DNA of 27,094 nucleotides from UBA1149 sp963579235 (GTDB lineage: Bacteria > Desulfobacterota > Binatia > UBA1149): contig CAUZFM010000034.1 of NCBI GenBank assembly GCA_963579235.1, forward strand, positions 1-27,094, given 5' to 3'. The first letter of the stretch is position 1. Each line of letters begins with the position of its first letter. The notes below the pieces were generated by a model that was given only the letters and a program-made list of their open reading frames with translations, was not told the DNA's origin and searched no databases. Below, one piece after another: positions 1-7,861 of this stretch. The position numbers and the translations under genes are program-made.

Positions 1-1
1 T

Positions 2-1816
2 TACGGGGCACTCAAGGCACTGGTGGTAACCGGCAGCGGCGGACTCGCGATGCTGCTGGGCTTTGTCATGGTCGGCACCGTCTGCGGCAGCTTCGAGATC
101 GCCGTTCTGGCCGAACGGGGAGCGCTGCTGGCAGCGAGTCCCTGGGCCACTCCGGCTGCGCTCCTCATCATTGCCGGCGTCGTGACGAAATCGGCCCAAC
201 TGCCTTTCCACCTCTGGTTGCCTTCGGCCATGGAAGCGCCGACACCGGTCAGTGCTTTTTTACACGCCGCCACCATGGTCAAGGCCGGCTTGTTTCTAGT
301 TGCCCGCCTCGGGCCACTGCTTAGCGTCGTGCCCCTCTGGACCCCCACCCTGTCCCTGTTCGGCCTGCTCACGATGACCTGGTGTGGATGGCTGGCGCTG
401 AGGCAGAAAGACCTCAAGGCTTTGCTGGCCTTCTCGACCGTGAGCCAACTAGGATTGATACTGGTGCTGCTCGCTCCTGCTGAGCCCGACACCACGGCAG
501 CTGGCCTCCTCCACCTTCTCAACCACGCTTGCTTCAAGGGAGCGTTGTTCCTTCTCGTCGGCGTACTCGAACACGAGCTGCACACCAGGGACCTGTCCTT
601 GATGGGACCCTTGAGGCGAAACATGCCCTTCACGTGGCTGCTTATAGCCCTGGCGGCACTTTCGATGGCCGGTGTACCACCCATGGGTGGTTTCGTGTCC
701 AAAGAGCTTTTTCTCGATCACCTGCTGGACGGGCACCCCTTGTTGGCCTTGCTGGCAGTGGCCGGCGCGGTTCTGACGGCTGCATACTGCTTTGCGCTGG
801 CGGCAGGCCTCGCTGCAGGACGCAGGCCTGACGGCCCGCGCGGGCAGGACCCATCGCCTTCTCTGTTGCTACCGCCCGCACTGCTGGTCGCTGCGACTGT
901 TGGCCTCGGGTTTTTTCCCGACCAGCTGGTGGGAACGCCGATGGCAGCGGCGACCCTGGCCGCCACCGGAAGCTCAGTGACGGGCCATTTCGCGGTGTGG
1001 CACGGCGTTGGGCCCTCCTTGTGGGCCAGTGCCTTCGCCATTTCGGTGGGCGCGGCCCTGTGGTGGGGCTGGTGGCAGAAGCGAGTGCCTCCCGCCCCCA
1101 CTCTCCTGGCCGACCGCGTGTACGACTATGCCCTTGAACAACTCGAAACCCGGGCCCGACGCCTTACCGCCTCGTACATGAGTGGAATTCTCTGGCGCTA
1201 CTGTTCGGTGATCCTGCTGACTGTTATCGTCGGTGTCGCCGTGGTCGTCGCGAGCCAGGGATTCGTTATGCACGACGGCTGGTCTTCCCGTCACGCGGGC
1301 CCCTGGGACCTGGCTGTCTGTGCAACAGCTATCCTGGCCGCACTCGCTACGCTCAGAGCGCGTACTCGACTAGCGGCCATCCTCGCGCTGGGGGCGTCCG
1401 GTTTCTCGCTGGCACTCTTGTTCGCGCTTTCGGCTGCGCCTGACCTTGCCCTCACGCAGATCATGGTCGAGACGATCTCCGTGCCTTTGTTCCTGGCCGT
1501 GTTTGCTTTCCTGCCGCCCTACCAGGTTGATCGTGTCCGGAGAGCGCGCCCCCTGCACGCGCTGCTCGCCGTGGCGGCCGGACTGGGAACCGCCTTGTTG
1601 CTCGCAGCCTCGCGTTCCCAACGAGTAGCGGAACCAATCTCGTCCTACTTTGTCGACAAGAGCGTAGACGCCGCCGGCGGTCACAACGTGGTCAATGTTA
1701 TCCTGGTCGACTTCAGGGGCCTCGACACACTGGGTGAAATTACAGTACTGGGAGTGGCGGCTATCGCCTGCTACGCCATAATCAAACTGCTCAGCGAAAA
1801 AGAGGCGGGCAGGTGA
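2..1816 (+). CDS. mrpA: MrpA/MnhA Na+/H+ antiporter subunit A, 5'-partial
   Basis: Large subunit of the Mrp multisubunit cation/proton antiporter of the inner membrane, related to the NuoL/ND5 family of complex I. The frame is open from base 2, so the true start lies before the window and the N-terminal helices are missing; about 604 residues remain. Visible hallmarks are the proton-channel segment TKSAQLPFHLWLPSAMEAP followed by SAFLHAATMVKAG, with the conserved lysines and the HLWLP turn. The C-terminal part has the MrpA-specific domain (PDLALTQIMVETISVPLF) and then the MrpB-N-like tail (DFRGLDTLGEITVLG). The second half is almost entirely hydrophobic helices. The stop overlaps the GTG start of mrpB by four bases. 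The neighbours B-G in canonical order make the assignment firm. The ion carried (Na+, K+ or Ca2+) cannot be read from sequence. Confidence 0.95.
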   Translation, partial: YGALKALVVTGSGGLAMLLGFVMVGTVCGSFEIAVLAERGALLAASPWATPAALLIIAGVVTKSAQLPFHLWLPSAMEAPTPVSAFLHAATMVKAGLFLVARLGPLLSVVPLWTPTLSLFGLLTMTWCGWLALRQKDLKALLAFSTVSQLGLILVLLAPAEPDTTAAGLLHLLNHACFKGALFLLVGVLEHELHTRDLSLMGPLRRNMPFTWLLIALAALSMAGVPPMGGFVSKELFLDHLLDGHPLLALLAVAGAVLTAAYCFALAAGLAAGRRPDGPRGQDPSPSLLLPPALLVAATVGLGFFPDQLVGTPMAAATLAATGSSVTGHFAVWHGVGPSLWASAFAISVGAALWWGWWQKRVPPAPTLLADRVYDYALEQLETRARRLTASYMSGILWRYCSVILLTVIVGVAVVVASQGFVMHDGWSSRHAGPWDLAVCATAILAALATLRARTRLAAILALGASGFSLALLFALSAAPDLALTQIMVETISVPLFLAVFAFLPPYQVDRVRRARPLHALLAVAAGLGTALLLAASRSQRVAEPISSYFVDKSVDAAGGHNVVNVILVDFRGLDTLGEITVLGVAAIACYAIIKLLSEKEAGR

Positions 1817-2229
1817 ACGATTCGCTGATACTCGCCACCGCCGTTCGCATCACGCGGCCGGTCCTCTTCCTCTTCGCCGTAGTCCTTTTCCTCAAGGGTC
1901 ATAATGCCCCCGGCGGGGGGTTTATTGCCGGCCTGGTGACCGCCGTAGCCGTTCTCCTGGGACTTTTCGTCCACGGACACGGAAACAGGAAAACCGGCCG
2001 CCCGACTTTCCTTTATGTCGTCGCGGCTGGACTCGGCCTGGCCCTGCTCACCGCGCTTGCACCGACCTTGCTGGGCTGGCCGTTCTTCACCCACAGCTTC
2101 GGCTTCATCAATCTCCCACTGCTGGGATCGATCGAGCTGGCAAGCGCCGCGCTCTTTGATCTAGGAGTTTACGTAGTCGTGGTGGGCAACGTTGTGACCG
2201 TACTGTACGCGTTAACGGAGAGACGCTGA
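1813..2229 (+). CDS. mrpB: MrpB/MnhB Na+/H+ antiporter subunit B
   Basis: Small membrane subunit of the Mrp antiporter, 138 residues, the usual size for the MnhB domain. The motif FLKGHNAPGGGFIAGL in the first third is the family signature. Four hydrophobic segments can be seen: about residues 5-25, 33-50, 68-90 and 108-132. Translation starts at a GTG overlapping the mrpA stop (GTGA), and the gene ends in TGATG shared with mrpC, so it is probably translated by coupling. MrpB is needed for assembly of the A-D/E-G complex in studied systems. Nothing is unusual apart from the non-ATG start. Confidence 0.95.
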   Translation: MNDSLILATAVRITRPVLFLFAVVLFLKGHNAPGGGFIAGLVTAVAVLLGLFVHGHGNRKTGRPTFLYVVAAGLGLALLTALAPTLLGWPFFTHSFGFINLPLLGSIELASAALFDLGVYVVVVGNVVTVLYALTERR

Positions 2230-2570
2230 TGCATTTTGCCGTGCTCACAGTGATAGCCGTGTTCATCACTTGCGGTGTCTATCTCTTACTCGACCGCACG
2301 CTACTGCGCATCATCATCGGGCTTGGACTGCTTTCAAACGGCGTGAACCTCGCGCTGCTGGCCAGCGGTGGCCTGGGCGCAGGAGCTGCGCCTATCCTCG
2401 GTCAAGGCAATGCGACAATCGTCGACCCCTTGCCCCAGGCCCTTATACTCACCGCCATAGTCATCGGCTTCGGGGTAACGGCTTTGCTGCTTACGCTGGC
2501 CTTTGCCAGCTACCAGTCGCAGCTGAGCGACGACCTCGAAGACCTGCACGGAAGGCTGGATGATGAATAA
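2229..2570 (+). CDS. mrpC: MrpC/MnhC Na+/H+ antiporter subunit C (NuoK-like)
   Basis: 113-residue, three-helix membrane protein homologous to NuoK of complex I. The family pattern is clear: a first helix ending in GVYLLLDRTLLR, then IIGLGLLSNGVNLALLASGG, then DPLPQALILTAIVIGFGVTA. The DPLPQALILTAIVI stretch is the best signature of MnhC proteins. The ATG shares its A with the mrpB stop (TGATG). The 3' end overlaps mrpD by eleven bases. Length is normal. Confidence 0.96.
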   Translation: MHFAVLTVIAVFITCGVYLLLDRTLLRIIIGLGLLSNGVNLALLASGGLGAGAAPILGQGNATIVDPLPQALILTAIVIGFGVTALLLTLAFASYQSQLSDDLEDLHGRLDDE

Positions 2571-4050
2571 CCTCTGCGTGCTGCCCGTTGTGATCCCGAT
2601 GGCTACCGGCGTGCTGCTCATACTCACACACGCGCGCCCTGCCCTGTCGCGGGCGATAGCGATCTCGGCCAATATCCTGTCTCTCGGCGTAGCACTGGCC
2701 CTGGTAGAAACCGTGCGCGCGGACGGCATTCAGCTTCTCGCGTTCGGTAACTGGCCGGCCCCCTTCGGCATTGTCTTCACTGTGGACATGCTATCGGCGC
2801 TGATGGTGGCAGTGACCATGGTGGTTTCTACAGCGACCCTGCTGTTCGCCAGTGTGTCCCTGGACGACCGTCTTGAAAAAAACTTTTTCTATCCCCTGTT
2901 CCAATTTCTTCTCATGGGCGTCAACGGCGCCTTTTTGACAGGAGACCTTTTCAATCTCTTCGTGTGGTTCGAAGTCTTGCTGGTCAGCTCTTACGGTTTG
3001 ATGGCCCTGGGTAGCCAGGCTTACCAGTTGCAGGAAACGTTCAAGTACCTGGTCGTCAACGCGCTGTCCTCGGCCCTGTTCCTGATCGGGATCGCGTTGA
3101 TCTACGGCGCCACGGGTACGCTCAACATGGCCGACCTGGTCTTTAAGTTTCCCGCCCTGGTCGAATCCGGGATGGCGGGGGTGATAACTGTTATTTTTCT
3201 CGTTGTTTTCGGTATCAAGGGCGCCCTGTTTCCACTCTACGTGTGGCTGCCGCGGGCTTACTACGGCCCCCCCACCGTGATTTCGGGGCTGTTCGGCGGT
3301 CTCCTCACCAAGGTGGGAGTCTACGCGCTCTTTCGTACGGTCACGCTGTTCTTCGCGCCGACCTCGAGTTTCGTGCTGCCTTTACTTTGCTTCGTGGCCG
3401 GCGCGACCATGCTGCTGGGCGTACTGGGCGCACTGTCGCAATGGGACTTCAAGCGTATCCTGTCCTACCACATAGTCAGCCAGGTCGGCTACATGATCAT
3501 GGGTCTCGCTATCTACACCCCCCTGGCCCTGGCCGGTGGCATCTTCTACATCATCCACCACATCCTCGTGAAGACCTCGTTGTTTCTCGTAGCGGCAGCG
3601 GTGGAAAAACGTTACGGCACGACCAACCTGAGGGCTCTCGGCGGTGCGGCTGACGGCTCGCCCCTGCTCGCCACCTTGTTCATGTTTGCGGGCCTGGCAC
3701 TGGCCGGTGCACCACCGCTGAGCGGCTTCGTCGCCAAGTTCATGTTGCTGCGCTCGGGGTTAGAAGCGGCCAACTACGTACTCGTTGCGGTCAGTATAGT
3801 GGTGAGCTTTCTCACTCTCTACTCGATGATGAAAATTTACCGCTACGCTTTCTGGCGCGAAGAAACAGAGACCGTCATTGTTGTACCGGGGGAACCGGTG
3901 AGGACTTTCGCCATCGCGTCGCTGGTGACACTCTCGCTCGTACTGGGTTTCGGCGGCGCACTGTTACTTCCCTACGTTGAAATCGCCGCCGCCCAGCTGC
4001 TCGACCCGACTGCCTGGGGAACCGTTGTCCTTGAGGCTCGCTTAAGATGA
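2560..4050 (+). CDS. mrpD: MrpD/MnhD Na+/H+ antiporter subunit D (NuoM/N-like)
   Basis: 496-residue polytopic subunit of the NuoL/M/N antiporter-like superfamily that forms a proton path in the Mrp complex. Conserved elements in order are the glutamate in helix 5 (LFNLFVWFEVLLVSSYGLM), the lysine-containing segment GIKGALFPLYVWLPRAYYGP, the discontinuous helix with LLTKVGVYALFR, the histidine segment ILSYHIVSQVGYMIMGLA and the late lysine in IHHILVKTSLFL. Length matches the family. The gene starts with ATGATG inside the end of mrpC and stops in ATGA shared with mrpE, so it lies in an unbroken translational chain. No missing charged residues were noticed. Confidence 0.97.
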   Translation: MMNNLCVLPVVIPMATGVLLILTHARPALSRAIAISANILSLGVALALVETVRADGIQLLAFGNWPAPFGIVFTVDMLSALMVAVTMVVSTATLLFASVSLDDRLEKNFFYPLFQFLLMGVNGAFLTGDLFNLFVWFEVLLVSSYGLMALGSQAYQLQETFKYLVVNALSSALFLIGIALIYGATGTLNMADLVFKFPALVESGMAGVITVIFLVVFGIKGALFPLYVWLPRAYYGPPTVISGLFGGLLTKVGVYALFRTVTLFFAPTSSFVLPLLCFVAGATMLLGVLGALSQWDFKRILSYHIVSQVGYMIMGLAIYTPLALAGGIFYIIHHILVKTSLFLVAAAVEKRYGTTNLRALGGAADGSPLLATLFMFAGLALAGAPPLSGFVAKFMLLRSGLEAANYVLVAVSIVVSFLTLYSMMKIYRYAFWREETETVIVVPGEPVRTFAIASLVTLSLVLGFGGALLLPYVEIAAAQLLDPTAWGTVVLEARLR

Positions 4051-4385
4051 AGAGCGCTTGGTCACTACTCTGCCTGCTGGCGACTTTCATTCGTGAACTC
4101 CTGGTTTCAAACCTGGGTGTGGCCAGGATCGTACTGAGCCCCCGGCTTCACATCAGGCCAGGTTTGATCGCTTACCGCACTGAGCTAAAAACCGATCTTG
4201 CTATCACCACCCTTGCCAACATCATTACCCTCACACCGGGCACGCTCACCCTGGAAGTATCCGAGGACAGGACGGTGCTCTTCATCCACGCGCTCGACAT
4301 AGAAGAACCCGGAGTAGTTGCTGACAGCATACGTAACTCCTTCGAAAAGCGGTTACTGGAGTTGGAAGAATGCTGGAGTCGGTAG
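4047..4385 (+). CDS. mrpE: MrpE/MnhE Na+/H+ antiporter subunit E, short form
   Basis: 112-residue protein recognised by the core LHIRPGLIAYRTEL, then DLAITTLANIITLTPGTLTLEV and LFIHALDI, which match MnhE closely. It is shorter than the roughly 150-170 residues usual for MrpE, because the N-terminus begins only at the last membrane helix (about residues 5-24). The first one or two helices of typical MrpE are absent. The frame cannot be extended: an in-frame TGA lies at 4032-4034, fifteen bases before the ATG, inside mrpD. The start overlaps the mrpD stop (ATGA) and the end overlaps mrpF by sixteen bases. The cytoplasmic domain is intact, so I read it as a genuine short variant, not a pseudogene. 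Confidence 0.9.
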   Translation: MKSAWSLLCLLATFIRELLVSNLGVARIVLSPRLHIRPGLIAYRTELKTDLAITTLANIITLTPGTLTLEVSEDRTVLFIHALDIEEPGVVADSIRNSFEKRLLELEECWSR

Positions 4386-4639
4386 CAAGCGGGTGCCTGG
4401 TTTTTCTTTCGCTTTCTTTGCTGGTGTCGCTCTACCGGGTGGTCCGGGGACCGAGCGTAGCGGACAGGGTCGTAGCCGCTGACACCATGACGACCTCGGT
4501 ACTCGCCGTGGTGGTAGTCGGGGCCATCCTGGCTGACAGCAGGGATTACACCGATACGGTGATGGCTTTGGCAGTGGTCAGTTTTTTCGGCACCGTAGCC
4601 TTCGCGCGTTATCTCGTCAGGGGCCGGCCCGTTGATTGA
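4370..4639 (+). CDS. mrpF: MrpF/MnhF Na+/H+ antiporter subunit F
   Basis: 89-residue membrane protein with three hydrophobic segments. The family motif is the loop YRVVRGPSVADRVVAADT after the first helix, followed by a helix containing the conserved aspartate (AILADSRDYTDTVMALAVV) and the FFGTVAFARYL segment. Length is normal for MnhF. The ATG lies inside the end of mrpE, and the stop overlaps the TTG start of mrpG by eight bases. It belongs to the E-F-G half of the Mrp complex. Confidence is high from both motif and position. Confidence 0.94.
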   Translation: MLESVASGCLVFLSLSLLVSLYRVVRGPSVADRVVAADTMTTSVLAVVVVGAILADSRDYTDTVMALAVVSFFGTVAFARYLVRGRPVD

Positions 4640-4988
4640 CACTCTCATATCGATCGCACTGGTCTGCGGCACATTCTTCACAGTAACCGCTTCGCTGGGC
4701 CTGTTGAGAATGCCCGACGTCTATTCTCGGCTGCACGCGGTCACCAAGGCAACTACCCTGGGTACGGCCGGCGTCCTCGCAGGGTCGGCTTTGCATGCCC
4801 TGGAGGCCGGGCACGGAATCCTGCCCGAGGTACTCACGGTGCTCTTCGTGGCCCTGACCAACCCGGTGGGCGCGCACATGATTGCTCGATCGGCCTACCT
4901 GATTGGAATTAGGATGGCCGATATTTCGGTAATCGACGAGATGCAACGAGCCGGCGAACACGCGCATACGGCCCACGACAAGGACTGA
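4632..4988 (+). CDS. mrpG: MrpG/MnhG Na+/H+ antiporter subunit G
   Basis: 118-residue last subunit of the Mrp operon. The signature is TVTASLGLLRMPDVYSRLHA followed by TKATTLGTAGVL, then a second hydrophobic region ILPEVLTVLFVALTNPVGAHMIARSAYL, exactly as in MnhG proteins. The start is a TTG eight bases inside mrpF; I see no in-frame ATG that would keep the first helix. The C-terminus is a short hydrophilic tail rich in His and Asp. Only about 90 bases separate its stop from the preferred start of the Mla-type permease on the same strand, so read-through transcription is plausible. Confidence 0.94.
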   Translation: MIDTLISIALVCGTFFTVTASLGLLRMPDVYSRLHAVTKATTLGTAGVLAGSALHALEAGHGILPEVLTVLFVALTNPVGAHMIARSAYLIGIRMADISVIDEMQRAGEHAHTAHDKD

Positions 4989-5053
4989 TTTTTCCCCGTC
5001 CAGCTTAGTCCTGCACCCGCGGTGCCCGGTCGTGGTACCCTTGATGGGTGGCT

Positions 5054-5070
5054 GCCGCCGCACCGGCGGC
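5054..5070 (+). promoter_or_regulatory. GC-rich hairpin between mrpG and the Mla-type permease
   Basis: A perfect 7-bp inverted repeat (GCCGCCG and CGGCGGC) with a 3-base loop, followed by CTTTCG. It lies eight bases before the preferred GTG start of the permease. The right arm holds a GGCGG that could act as a weak Shine-Dalgarno. It could be a weak terminator for the Mrp operon, a structure controlling permease translation, or just GC-rich coding sequence if the earlier GTG at 5022 is the real start. The repeat is seen directly; its role is inference. Confidence 0.3.
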
Positions 5071-5078
5071 CTTTCGAC

Positions 5079-5825
5079 GTGCGTAAAAAGATCTCCCAAC
5101 TCGGTGAAATGGTTGTGCTGTTCCGCGACGCGGTGGTCACCGGCCTGCGCGACCCTCCGTCGAGAACCGCGGTGGTCAGCCAGATGCACGAAGTGGGCGT
5201 CCGTTCTCTTTCGATCGTAAACCTCACCGCGATTTTTACCGGTATGGTCATGGCCCTTCAGCTGGGCTGGTTTCTGAGCACCTTCGGCGCCAAGATTTTC
5301 GTCAGCCGCGTGGTCGGCTTCGCCATAATCTCCGAACTCGGGCCCGTTCTCACCGCCCTGATGATTGGTGGGCGCGTGGGTGCTGGCATGGCAGCCGAAC
5401 TGGGCACCATGAAGGTCACCGAGCAGGTAGACGCGCTCAGAGCTCTCGGCACCGACCCTGTCCAACACCTGGTAGTGCCGAGACTGTTGGCCATCATCAT
5501 CATGCTGCCCCTGCTCACAGCAATGGCCGATCTCGTTGGCGTACTGGGGGGCATGATCATCGCCTGGCTCGAGCTGTCGGTGTCTCCTTTATTTTACTTC
5601 ACCAGCCTCGTTCAGTTTCTCACCCTGGGGGACCTGTGGCGAAGCCTCGCCAAGGCCACTGTGTTCGGCGCGATTATAGGGACCATAGCCTGCCACCAGG
5701 GACTCAAGGCGCAGGGCGGCGCCGACGGCGTAGGCCACGCCACGACCGCAACTGTGGTCAAAGCCTCCATAACAGTGCTGGTGACCAACTTCTTCCTTAG
5801 CAAGGCACTGTTGATGTTCGCATGA
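5079..5825 (+). CDS. mlaE: MlaE-family ABC transporter permease
   Basis: Inner-membrane permease of an Mla-type phospholipid ABC transporter (MlaE/YrbE family). The family core is visible as TAIFTGMVMALQLGWFL, then SELGPVLTALMIGGRVGAGMAAELGTMKVTEQVDAL with the cytoplasmic coupling helix, and RLLAIIIMLPLLTAMADLVG. The GTG at 5079 gives 248 residues with an amphipathic N-terminal helix before the first membrane segment, which suits the family. A longer frame opens at GTG 5022 and adds 19 Pro/Arg-rich residues with no recognisable ribosome binding site. The start is therefore uncertain, and a hairpin at 5054-5070 lies in between. The stop overlaps the ATPase start (ATGA). Substrate direction (retrograde or anterograde) cannot be inferred. 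Confidence 0.9.
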   Translation: MRKKISQLGEMVVLFRDAVVTGLRDPPSRTAVVSQMHEVGVRSLSIVNLTAIFTGMVMALQLGWFLSTFGAKIFVSRVVGFAIISELGPVLTALMIGGRVGAGMAAELGTMKVTEQVDALRALGTDPVQHLVVPRLLAIIIMLPLLTAMADLVGVLGGMIIAWLELSVSPLFYFTSLVQFLTLGDLWRSLAKATVFGAIIGTIACHQGLKAQGGADGVGHATTATVVKASITVLVTNFFLSKALLMFA

Positions 5826-6583
5826 GTAGACCTGAAACACTGCTTGAATGTCGAGGTCTGTACTGCGGTTTTGGCGAACTCGAGGTGCTCATCGGCACCG
5901 ACGTTATCGTCAAGCGTGGGGAAACAGTGGTCATCATGGGACGCTCAGGCTGTGGTAAGAGCGTACTGCTCAAGCACATGAACGGGCTCTACAGGCCCGA
6001 CAGGGGAAGCGTGTTTTTTGACGGTGAAGAAATCAGCGGCAAAAGCGAGAAGGAACTTGTCTCGGTACGTCGCAGGATAGGAATGCTCTTCCAGGCGGGT
6101 GCCCTGTTTGATTCTCTCACCGTGGGCGAGAACGTCGCGTTTCCGCTGGAGCGCTACGGTCTCTATCCGGGTGACGCCCGCGCGGACCGCATTGCTGAGC
6201 TCCTCTCCTTCGTGAGCCTGGAGGGCACAGAAGATCGTATGCCCTCCGAACTGAGTGGGGGCATGCGAAAACGCGCAGCCCTTGCCCGCACCCTCGCCCT
6301 CGAACCTGACCTGCTGCTCTATGACGAGCCCACCACCGGTCTGGACCCGGTCACCGCGCACCAGGTAAACAGCCTGTTACGGGACCTGCAAGCCCGCCTG
6401 GGACTAAGCTCGGTGGTGGTTACTCACGATGTGAATACCGCAAGATATGTCGCGGACAAGATTGCCTTCCTGTACAATGGAAAGATACGAGAAATCGGAA
6501 CAATAGAGGAAGTGTTCGCCAGTTCGGACCCCGTGATAAGCGAATTTCTCTACCCCGACCCCGCTAGGCCGGGGCCTCGTTAA
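5822..6583 (+). CDS. mlaF: MlaF-family ABC transporter ATP-binding protein
   Basis: 253-residue ATPase that drives the Mla-type lipid transporter at the cytoplasmic face. All ABC motifs are intact: Walker A GRSGCGKS (about residues 40-47), Q-loop in GMLFQAGALFDSLTVGENV, the signature LSGGMRKRAALARTLA, Walker B LLLYDEPTTGLDP and the H-loop VVVTHD. LFQAGALFDSLTV and the MRKR variant of the signature are typical of the MlaF/Ttg2A group, separating it from other ABC importers. The ATG overlaps the permease stop. It ends only eleven bases before the TTG of the MCE gene, so all three form one operon. No MlaB (STAS) gene accompanies it here. Confidence 0.95.
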   Translation: MSRPETLLECRGLYCGFGELEVLIGTDVIVKRGETVVIMGRSGCGKSVLLKHMNGLYRPDRGSVFFDGEEISGKSEKELVSVRRRIGMLFQAGALFDSLTVGENVAFPLERYGLYPGDARADRIAELLSFVSLEGTEDRMPSELSGGMRKRAALARTLALEPDLLLYDEPTTGLDPVTAHQVNSLLRDLQARLGLSSVVVTHDVNTARYVADKIAFLYNGKIREIGTIEEVFASSDPVISEFLYPDPARPGPR

Positions 6584-6594
6584 CAGGCACCAGA

Positions 6595-7641
6595 TTGAAA
6601 GACCCAGGCAATAAGTCCTTTGCTGTAGGCGCGCTCACTATCACCACCCTCGTGATAGTCGTGGTCGCAGTTTTTCTGGTCGGACAGGAGCAACGCTTCT
6701 GGGAGGGGAAAGACCACTACCGCATCGAGTTTACCCGAACCAACGGATTGCAGGAGGGTGCCCCCGTGGCTCTCAACGGAGTATCAGTCGGCTCGGTAAG
6801 AAAGATGCGCTTTCCCAAAGACCCCCGGGCCCAGTACGTGGAGGTGCAGTTATCGGTCTCGAGTTCGGTGGCCAATCGAATACGACAAGACACGGTCGGG
6901 CGAATACAGACGCAAGGCATGCTGGGCGACAAGTACGTGGAACTTTCTGCGGGCTCCGTTGACGCGGAACTTCTAATCCCCGGAAATCTCATCCGTTCGG
7001 TCGATCCGGTTGATTACGAATCCATCCTGGGACAGAGCGGTGACGTCGTTAGTAACGCTATAGAAGTAACTGCCCTCCTGCGGCAAGTACTCAACGACGT
7101 ACTGACCGGAGAAGGCGTGGTAGGACGCCTCATCAACGACAAGGATTTTGGGCTTTCCTTTATGGAAGATGTTAACAGCACCGCCGCCAGCCTAGAATCT
7201 GCGAGCGCCAGGATAGATCGTCTCGCCACAAGGGTTGAAGAGGGAGAGGGGACCATGGGCTTGCTTCTCTCCGATGACAGCCGCGTCAACGCCATTATCG
7301 AAAACCTGGAAGACGCCTCGGCCGAAGTTGCGGACTTTGCCGGCAGCCTCAACGAAGGAAAAGGCACCCTCGCCCGACTTGCTCACGACGAGCAGTTTGC
7401 CGCTGAAACACTCGACAATTTCAGGCATACATCGACCAGTATCGCCGCCATCACCTCGAAGATAAACCAGGGTGAAGGTACCCTGGGCAAGCTGGTTAAC
7501 GACGTTGCGTTGTACGATGGCGCTAACTCCTGGGTGTCGGGCAGCAGCAGGGGTGGTTTCTGGAAACTGCTTGGCCGCGGCCTGACTTTCTTTGTTCCGA
7601 CTACCGAGCAGGCATCGTCCCCCCCCAGCGGGACGCCCTGA
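6595..7641 (+). CDS. mlaD: MlaD-like MCE-domain lipid transport protein
   Basis: 348-residue substrate-binding component of the Mla-type system: one N-terminal membrane helix (about residues 10-30), then an MCE domain (about 37-125) with GLQEGAPVALNGVSVGSV and GDKYVELSAG. The rest is a long helical region with four copies of a G-x-G-T/V-x-G-x-L-x-x-D motif at about residues 172, 217, 255 and 293. It is longer than E. coli MlaD (about 180) and more like MCE proteins with a helical tail that may bridge the periplasm. The start is a TTG after the ATPase gene; no nearby ATG precedes the membrane helix. The C-terminus has a short hydrophobic patch (WKLLGRGLTFFV) that might touch a membrane. No mlaC or mlaA follows. 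Confidence 0.9.
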   Translation: MKDPGNKSFAVGALTITTLVIVVVAVFLVGQEQRFWEGKDHYRIEFTRTNGLQEGAPVALNGVSVGSVRKMRFPKDPRAQYVEVQLSVSSSVANRIRQDTVGRIQTQGMLGDKYVELSAGSVDAELLIPGNLIRSVDPVDYESILGQSGDVVSNAIEVTALLRQVLNDVLTGEGVVGRLINDKDFGLSFMEDVNSTAASLESASARIDRLATRVEEGEGTMGLLLSDDSRVNAIIENLEDASAEVADFAGSLNEGKGTLARLAHDEQFAAETLDNFRHTSTSIAAITSKINQGEGTLGKLVNDVALYDGANSWVSGSSRGGFWKLLGRGLTFFVPTTEQASSPPSGTP

Positions 7642-7829
7642 TACACGCCGCCTGCCCGCTGCGCTTCGCTGGTTATTTTCCCCCTGCTTTCCGACCACTA
7701 CTTGGCCCGCAACCGCGAAAGATAAGGCCTTAGTCCCCTGCGCGGCGCGTCATCGCGCTCCCACCCCGTCGCCCCTTTGTTCGGAATGCAGAATTCAGCG
7801 TAGCAAAATGCTCCACGGCTGAGTACCCT

Positions 7830-7856
7830 TATAACGAGGTAAGACCGGAAGAGGAG
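7830..7856 (+). promoter_or_regulatory. Possible -10 element and strong ribosome binding site
   Basis: TATAAC at 7830-7835 is a five-of-six match to a sigma-70 -10 box. AGGAG at 7852-7856 lies five bases before the ATG at 7862. The ribosome binding site is convincing and fixes the start of the 198-residue gene. The -10 is less certain because I see no good -35 hexamer 16-18 bases upstream. The 220-base gap before it (7642-7861) holds a 10-bp palindrome TAAGGCCTTA at 7723-7732 but no clear terminator. Confidence 0.4.
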
Positions 7857-7861
7857 CTCGC

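Noticed and set aside
4617..5468. 283-residue minus-strand frame opposite mrpG and the permease
   Set aside because: It spans two clear plus-strand genes and has a His/Asp/Gln-rich composition typical of antisense frames.
6568..6579. Short inverted repeat (AGGCC-GG-GGCCT) at the end of the Mla ATPase gene
   Set aside because: Two-base centre, no T-run, inside coding sequence and followed directly by the next operon gene.
7777..7806. TTGTTC and TAGCAA as a promoter before the 198-residue gene
   Set aside because: The -10 matches consensus at only three positions; TATAAC at 7830 is better.
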